The notes under the pieces are model-generated. The model searched no databases. It was not told where the DNA came from and was given only the letters and a program-made list of their open reading frames with translations. A stretch of DNA of 64,000 bases from Glossina fuscipes (Eukaryota > Arthropoda > Insecta > Diptera > Glossinidae). The stretch lies in contig NW_023998415.1 in assembly GCF_014805625.2 (NCBI RefSeq), positions 13,509,079 to 13,573,078 of the forward strand, in the 5' to 3' direction. Shown one piece after another: positions 54,029 through 62,442 of this stretch. Made by a program: the position numbers and the translations under genes. Position 1 is the first letter of the stretch, and every line of letters begins with the position of its first letter.

Positions 54029-54234
54029 ATGCCTACCGTCTCGTCGCATAACTTTGGACTTAAAAAAAAGCCAACAATTGGTAGCGATAAAAAGATGATG
54101 CATTTTAAGAAAAATTTAAAGAAAGGAAATGAGGAAAACTTTGATTTTGATTATAATTATAATTGTAAGCGAGCAGCGTTCTCGTGGTCCACAAAACCCA
54201 AAACGATGGGCAAAACCAAGGACAAGGTCCAAAA
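54029..54234 (+). CDS. RSPH3 copy 2, exon 1
   Basis: The start ATG at 54029 aligns with that of copy 1 (MPTVSSHNFGLKKKP against MPTPRTFGRNKKPPF). The open frame continues upstream to 53891, but that part has no counterpart in copy 1 and is probably 5' UTR. The exon is very Lys/Asn-rich, keeps an FSWSTKP stretch matching PFWWSSLP, and ends phase 2 before the donor GTAAGT. Confidence 0.75.
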
Positions 54235-54650
54235 GTAAGTACCTTCTTTTTTTGTTTTTGTGATATTACACATAACGTATATATATCTATGAGGGTAAAT
54301 GAACTGCCGGTCGACATTTTTCCATAAACGTAAAAGTAAAGTATTTACGATGTATAAAAAACAAAACATTTTACACAATTTACATGAATTTAGATTTAAC
54401 CCACGGGAGGTCATTCAATAGGTGTCACGTGTTTTGATTTACTTTATTATCAGTTCTTAAATTATCAAGTGACCAACAAACTCTTATGAAAAATGACATT
54501 GAAAAGTTACTAAAAGAAAGGAAGACCATTATTAGGTATCCGTCAGCGACTTATTTGTTCTACGTATTAGGAATAGTTAAAACACATATCGATAAACACA
54601 ACACATATGCATAAGGAACTGTGATAAAGCAATTCGCCAAAAAAAATAAA

Positions 54651-54681
<31 letters not shown>

Positions 54682-57600
54682 TCATGCAGAAAATATTTAG
54701 AATTGATTCCATTAGGCTGACCTTAAGCACTCTCAACATTAGAACAGATGACCTGGCCGGGCAAACATACGTCGTATATGAATTCTCTCTCAATCGTAAT
54801 AATTGTCGCTTTGTTGTGCGCAATATTATGCTCCACTTCGTCGGCGGCGGCAACTAACAGAAAATATTTTACCATTCGTATTGACCATCGGTATTTTCTT
54901 TATACCTTTATACGTTATGCTTTATGCCAAAGTTGTTCTAATACATCAGAAAGGCTTACATATGCTTTGGTCATTTCGTGACTGAACGTTGACCACACAA
55001 CACGCACGAAAACACTTTACCAAGTAGTGACTGCTATACTTTAAAATTTATTATATATATATATATATATGTAGGACTTTGGATGAATTTGACTTTTTTT
55101 TGTTCTCTTATACTTAGCCGGTTATATGGAAATATTGATTTCTAAATTAAAAAAAAAAAGAAGATGTACGTACGTGTATAGTGCGGGTCGCGAATATGTT
55201 TAAAAAGCATGAATTCCGTGTTCGTCAAGCATATTAAGTTTATAAAATAATGAAAGACTTGGAAATAAATTTGGAAAATTATACCAACGAGCGCCATCCC
55301 ACTTCAACTATCATTACAAATTTAACTGCAGAAGATTATCAAAATATATTAAAGCAAAAACAAACTATTTCTTCGGATCGTAACTCATCGAGCGGTTGTA
55401 CTCTACAAGAGTTTTGTTGTTCACAATCGGCTAAGCCCAAGTTACGTGATATTGGATCATATTCAACGTCCACCTCATTTACGGTATTAAATAACGATTA
55501 CGATTCATCGATTACAGGCAAACCTAACGCCATTGTGCACCCTATCCAACGTACAGATTATACGGCATTGCCGACTAATAAACATGTCCGGAATGGTAAT
55601 TTACATCTTTGGGGCACGCAGATTGCCTCAGAGCCACAGACCGCAATCCCAACCACTGCAACCCAATTTAATGCAAATTTCGCTGAAGAGCTCAATCGAA
55701 GATTGCGTAACTTAAATATAAAAACGGGACGGAGCTTGGAATGGTCTCGTTCAAAATATTCAGTTCAAAATGTATGATATTACTAAACTTATCATTTTCG
55801 TATATATGCACAACGGTAATGATCATTATCATCGCGTTGATCTATTTTTAAAGATTAGTAAAAAGCAAATCATTCATATAATAATTCACTTCTTACTACG
55901 TACATCAAAAATTAATTAGAACATTTAGTAGAAGATGATGATATTTGTTGAAAAATTCATTACAACAAACTTTAAATTATTAAGAGTTAATCTTATTTTC
56001 AAAACTTCAGCGTTACATAAAGGCCGATATTCTCGCATACATAGCTCTTCGTACGCACATATACACATTTTTTTCGCAATAGAAACGATGCTGTACTTGG
56101 ATAAAATTTCTCATTAACTCTCTTAAATCATATGAATTAGCATAAGCAGGAATGGGGACCATATATATGAACGCATATATAAGCTATCGTTTGTTTTAAT
56201 TTGTTTCTCTTACGGTTAAAAATTATCAGACAAATTATTGATTATCATCCAACAACGTTATAGCAAAACTTATATATATATATATATATATCGAGAGCAA
56301 ACTCTCTATCTCTCTCAATTTAATTATTTTTTGTCGCAGGAAAGACTCTGCAAAGACTTTGAAAATATCACTTAAGTGGTGGTAAGTCTTTTAAACAAGT
56401 AAGCAAGTTCATTCTGGCTGTGGCAGAATCTTGTAAGCTCACCATTATTATTCATTTTATCATACCTTATGACGTTGCGGCAACATAAAATTCGTATATT
56501 GCGAATTATTATCACTTGATCAGTAATAAGGAAATGAAATGTATTTACGGACAATACGCATTTATTTTCGGTGGCCAGGATGAAAAATCCATACAATTTG
56601 CAATGCTCTTCCCAGTGCAACTTCAGAATAATGATTGAACTAAGACAGTGAACATGAATACTATTTTCAGCCTCCTATCTTTCATTGTTTATGAGTTAAT
56701 CAGCAAAAGTCCCCACATTTTTGAGTAGAGAAATAGAGGTGCATTCAATTGACGCTTTGCTATGAATCTCTCCTTGGACCGATTTGAACCGATTTGTTAC
56801 TATCGACCGGCACGCAACCATTTTCAATGTTTCTGCCAAGTCTTAAGTCGATATCTTCATTTTTGCTACCGGGACATTGTCAAGAACATATATTCACATA
56901 GAGTCCTTCGAAGATTCTTTTTGTGTGTTCAGACCACTATGACAAAACGAATATACTGCGGCAGTGGATATAAAAACTAAGATGCATTAGCAGGCTCTCT
57001 AATGCCTATTTCTATTTTTCTTTTTTTTTTTTTCTCGTTTACTTCTTACGTCACCGTTGGGTGACCTTGGAAAAAAGAAATCGAGAAAAGTAATTTTCTT
57101 TTTGTTCACCTTTTGAACTGATTAATATTTTTAGGGCAGCAATCAAGAGACACTTAACCAGAGACCTTTGTTTATAACGACTGTACCTCGTGGTATATTT
57201 CTACCACCACCCAAGGAAGTATTTCTCATACCGTCACAACATAAGAAAAGCCTTTATGCTTATTCCTCACATCCTGTCGTTTATCAAGCATCACTTCGTC
57301 ACCAAAAACAACATATTTACAATACGCACACTGGCGGTACAAAAGTTAAAACTATCAATGTAACAACAACAACAACAACGACAGCAGCAGCATCAACAAC
57401 AACAACAACAACGGCAAAAGCAATATCTAATTGCTATAAAACTGTTACTAGTAAAAGTCGCGTAACGCTACCCAAGGGCAGATTTCAAAATGTTAAATAC
57501 AACAATAAAGCTGACGATATTAATGGCAGCAATGGTCGGAATAGAGAAGACCCGATTGCAATAAATGATAAAGACAAAGTAATGACAATTGCAATACACA

Positions 57601-60600
57601 ATAATAATAAAAACAACAGCAATAGTATACACAAACAAATATGCAAAAATAATATGAGGGAAAAATGTAATCGTCAATCGTATGTCTCAGTGATTGGTGG
57701 TGATGTTGATGACAACATTGGCATACATATAACAAAGCAGCAACAACGGCACCAGCGACAGCAACAGCAATCATATCACACAAAAAGGTAATAAAAAAAA
57801 AAGCTAAATTGTCATCACTGTTTTGTCCCTACAGGCATACATATATATATATATATATATATATACATTAGATACGAAAAAAAGTTGCTTTATTTATTAA
57901 GTTGCTTTGCTTATATTAACATCAATAATCGTAAATGGCTTAATTTGTCTTAGACTTTGAAATATTTAATCGTTTAATAGTATTATTAAGCTATTGATAT
58001 AGCGAGGAGAGTCTAGTCTACATGATGCTACGTCGATGTTATCCGCGCAAATAAAAAAGCATTCAGTTCATTTAACTTTGATTTTTATTGCAAAATAAAT
58101 TGTTTGTAGGATCAGAGCCCGGCCATCGTTGATAATAATATTGATAATATTAAACCTGAAAGTGAAAACATAAAATTTTGTAAAAAAAATTTTGAATAAC
58201 AAGCAGATAGAGAAGCACTTTTGTTACTACTTCTGTTAATACTTAATAGTCTAAAAAGTTCTGCTTTATTTTTATTAAATTTAATTTTTCGGTAAACTGT
58301 GGACCGTTAAAAAAAATCGTTCGAATACTCCTATTTAGGGCTACTTCCTTAGCAATGTCAATTTAAATTATCCTCCTTCTTGACAAGTCCAAGTGCCAAT
58401 CAAGATTAGGAAAGACATGCCGTGACATATTGACACATACACAAGCATACAAGGATATATAAAGCATAGATGAAGTAGAGTATTTATATTTAAAATTAAA
58501 TGAAAACATAGTAATCAACGGAATACCCTAAGCCAACCTATATGTATATATTCGTATGACGAACGTATTCTAAAATAACGCGTCCATTCCGAATATATTT
58601 TAATAGCGTGCGTCTTTGCAACAGATTCCATTAAAATATCTCCAAAATTGCGGACTGTAGGTTGAACATAAAAATAAAACAAGACGAATGAACGGATAGA
58701 CAAGCCTAGATCAGTGCAGAAAGTGATTCGATTGAATCGATCGGTATAATAATAAAAAAAGGTGAGCCTATCTCAAATTCTTCTAGGTATTGCATACATT
58801 CGCAACAAACTTAATATACCCTTCCCACAATGCCTGGTGTAGGGTATGAAAATTTATTGATAATAGCCAGCAAATTGTAATAAGCGCCCAACAATCAACC
58901 AAAAAATATTAAAAACAATACATATCTATGCTATTGTATTTAATGGACGCGACAGACTAATTTAAATTGATATTTCATTTTTCTCAACTATTCTTCATTC
59001 TTCAAGCATATTTGCTCGATTATAGTGTTTATTTTTTAGATATTCAAAAAAAAAAAAAAAAAAAAAATATGCGAACTGAGTGAAACACGACAGGTGTTAA
59101 ACAAAGTCTTGCTTTCGTTTTACAGACGTGAATAATTAAATGTAAAGAACGCATTGACAATTGTTTATTTGCTAATTATACACATCGCTGCGATGTACAT
59201 CAAATCCTTGTCAATAAAAACTTTAATAAAACACTGAGAGAAAGTGCTTTGTAAGGTGCATTCAAATCTAATCCAAGTTGATATTTTAAAATAAACGAAT
59301 AAATAAATAAGAAATAAGGTTCACCCACGGATCACTGTAGCGCGGTATGACAATGCATTTACACACCAACATACAATACGACTGTTGTGTATGCTGCGTC
59401 ACCCAATTAATTGCTATTCATATGATTGTTCTTTTCCTATATATCCCTCTCTTTAAAACTGTACGTATTTTCTGTTACGCCCTAGCTAAAGGAAATAGGG
59501 AGTGCGACCAAAAACAGTCATTTGCCAACTGCTTGCTAATGATCAGAATATGGTTTTTAAAAAAAAAATTTGAAGGCATTTTCAAAATCCAGTATTCACT
59601 CCAAAATAGTAGTATTCTTTCGTCCCTGCACCTACAAGTTTCCCCCTCTATTGTTGCAGCGATTGCAGCAGTTATTGTTTGGTTAGCATCTTTTCAATCT
59701 GAAACTAACTCGATAATGTGACCGACTCCGTCTAACACCTCGTCTATGTGTTGATTACAAATTATTCATTCATTCATTGTTGTTGTTGTTGTTGTTGTTA
59801 TTTTTGGCGTTGTTGCTGTTGCTGTTGCTGTTGCAGTTGCTGTTGCTGCTGTAGTACATACCGCATGATAATCGCTATGCGTATAAATCTTATTTACCTG
59901 TCGAGGCGCGAGCTGAAGGCATACATGATATCTATTACGGATTCAAAGCCATTGTTTTTCTACGTCTATTTCTGCGTAAATGGGACAACCATGACTTAAA
60001 AAGTGTCTAATACTCATTCGGTGCAAAAGAATGTCGCGTTTTTATACCCTACATCACTTGTGATACAAGACTATATTAAGCTTTTGCGGATGTACACGAC
60101 AGTGCGAAACAGCTTAGGATTGGCCCATCTGCGATTAAGCCGATCGATTCAGATTCACTTTCTGAACCGATCTGATCTTGTTTCTCTGTATGTCCTTATT
60201 ATGTTTCCTCGTATTCAACATATAGATCGCAATTTTTAAGACATCTTCATGAGTTTTAATGCACCGCCGTCTGTTTTAGCCCACGGACAAGCGTTATTGC
60301 TTTTTTGACAACTCACCCTTCAGAATTCAGAAAAAAAATTCGGAAAAATCGTCATACACAAACAAATGCAAATGCATTAGACAAGGTGGTGTAGTCTATT
60401 TATAATCTTTATACAGTGTGATATAATGGCTTTACTTGTTTATATTTAATATCAAATTTACGATTTAACATTGGACTTATAATTTAACTTTTAATAGTTT
60501 TAAAGAATGCTTGCACTGTATTTCTTAAATCTAAATTTGTTATCAGGAAATATCCATAACGACGTATTTCACGAATTAACTCAAAAGTTGATGTTGTAGT

Positions 60601-62146
60601 AACAAAGGCAATGTGAGGCAATTTTCTTGAAAGATATTTTGAACGGCATTTATTTGAATTTTCCATTTAGAGAAATGAATGAAAGCTGAAAAAGCATCTA
60701 AGTGTGTAAGTGTGAAAAGCAGTCTTAACATCCCTGAGAAGTTTGAAAGCAGAGGTGAGTAGAAAGACTAAAGTTATGGAACAAAATTGTACCTTGTGGA
60801 TCGACTGAATGAATTGTACTTACAGGTCATTGTTACTTTCTACCGTGAAAGTTTTGAAAAATCCTTTAATGTTATGAGGTTATGAAGGGAATTATATAGA
60901 TGTAATTTCCTACATGTTCCTAGACAAAATCAGAGGCCTTCTTGATATCGATGAAGACATCCTCAGCAGTATAGTTGTATTATTTGCCATCTTTTACTCT
61001 GTTAACAACGCCTTTAATTTAATGACAGGCTGGATACTATCTTCTGCAATCGCACTGAGATTTTTTCAAGTAATTTTCTTACCGAGCTTGGGCGCGAGCT
61101 GGAAACAAGTTTAATTCTTGAAGGAAACGGTGCGGTGTTGATCTCACATTAGGCGATACTTAAACGTCCGTTCGGCCTAAATTTAACATTCCTTTATTTA
61201 ATTGTCAAAGATTTTATTGTTTACTTGTTACTTCCGTCATATCAAACTACAAATTACACTTTATCGCCATAGAGATATTGCTTCCATTAGAGTCTTCCCG
61301 TATAAGGTGTGATCTAAAAATTAGACTTATGTGATCCAAATTTCGTATGATTAATTTATTAAGGATCATTTTTCGTCATAAAGTATTAAAAATTACACCT
61401 TTTTGACATATATACGAGGCTTATTTTTTACTTTTATATGGTTTGGGATCCAAGAAGTCCAAAATCGATGAGATTAATTTTTATATCACGTTACAATTAT
61501 CAACAAATTTTCATCGAGAAATTAGGCCTTTCTAGCGTATTAAGATTCCGTTTCCATAAGAACGGTTATAGGGGCAAGGGGTTCAAAAAACTGTTAATTC
61601 AGAATGCCAGTGATGTTTATCAAGAAATTTTAAAAATTTTTTCTATTTTTTGGAAACAATTTTTTTATAGCTTTGATCCCTGGGCCGAAGCACATCAGTC
61701 GACCAAAATTGATCGAAATATCAAGAAAGTTGTAACTATGAGTTAAACACAAAAATACCTTGACTGACAGCAGACGGACAGGGAGTCGGGCAAGCTTAGA
61801 TCAGTGTAATAAAAGATGAGCTTATTGCAAGGCGTTTTGGATCTTCCGCACAAACTTAACCTTACTATGTGCCACAAGTGGTATAGGGCGGTGCAAGTAA
61901 TTATTTTCGTACTTTCTGTTTAGCTTTCCTCCCAAAAAAAAAAAAAAAAAACACGAAAACTTTTTAAAAAGGTTTGTAACATTTTTTTTTTAGAATCCAT
62001 AATAATATATGATCAATTTAATATAATAAAAAATATATTTTTTTTTTTAATTCTTTGTATGATCTTTAATTAGTTATATAAAGCATTTATGAAAATTTCT
62101 TTAGTTAATATTGCTCAAGAAACTAGAGATTTTAACTTAAGGATTT

Positions 62147-62191
<45 letters not shown>

Positions 62192-62400
62192 CAGTAATGA
62201 AGAACAAGACAAAACTATTAAATATTATATATGTGTTAATTAAAACTATTCAATGTAAAGTCTAAAAAAATTGTCGACTATTAAATATTTTGTCTACTTT
62301 TTCAGAGAAATACCTCCAACTGAGCCTTATAACGATACCATAAGTAAGGAAAATGAAGATAAAAATCCACTTACCAATCCATTAGCACTTTTGGTAAGCG

Positions 62401-62442
<42 letters not shown>

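Larger units (their letters stand above)
54235..62305 (+). other. Giant intron 1 of RSPH3 copy 2
   Basis: This 8,071-nt intron starts GTAAGT and ends TTTTTCAG. It contains an unrecognised candidate two-exon gene on the same strand (55250-57791), a 42-nt cassette with strong splice sites, a possible small secreted ORF, several members of the window's dispersed repeat family, opa-like repeats near 59.8 kb and many TA, CT and poly-A tracts. The matching intron in copy 1 is 3,189 nt and holds only simple sequence and no coding signal that I can see. Confidence 0.7.

Noticed and set aside
59347..59721. 124-codon frame with hydrophobic segments
   Set aside because: Segments reflect T-rich DNA; no conserved motif, and it crosses poly-A-derived lysines.
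61438..61746. 102-codon frame next to a dispersed-repeat end
   Set aside because: It continues into the repeat family's terminal sequence and matches no protein; probably part of the repeat.
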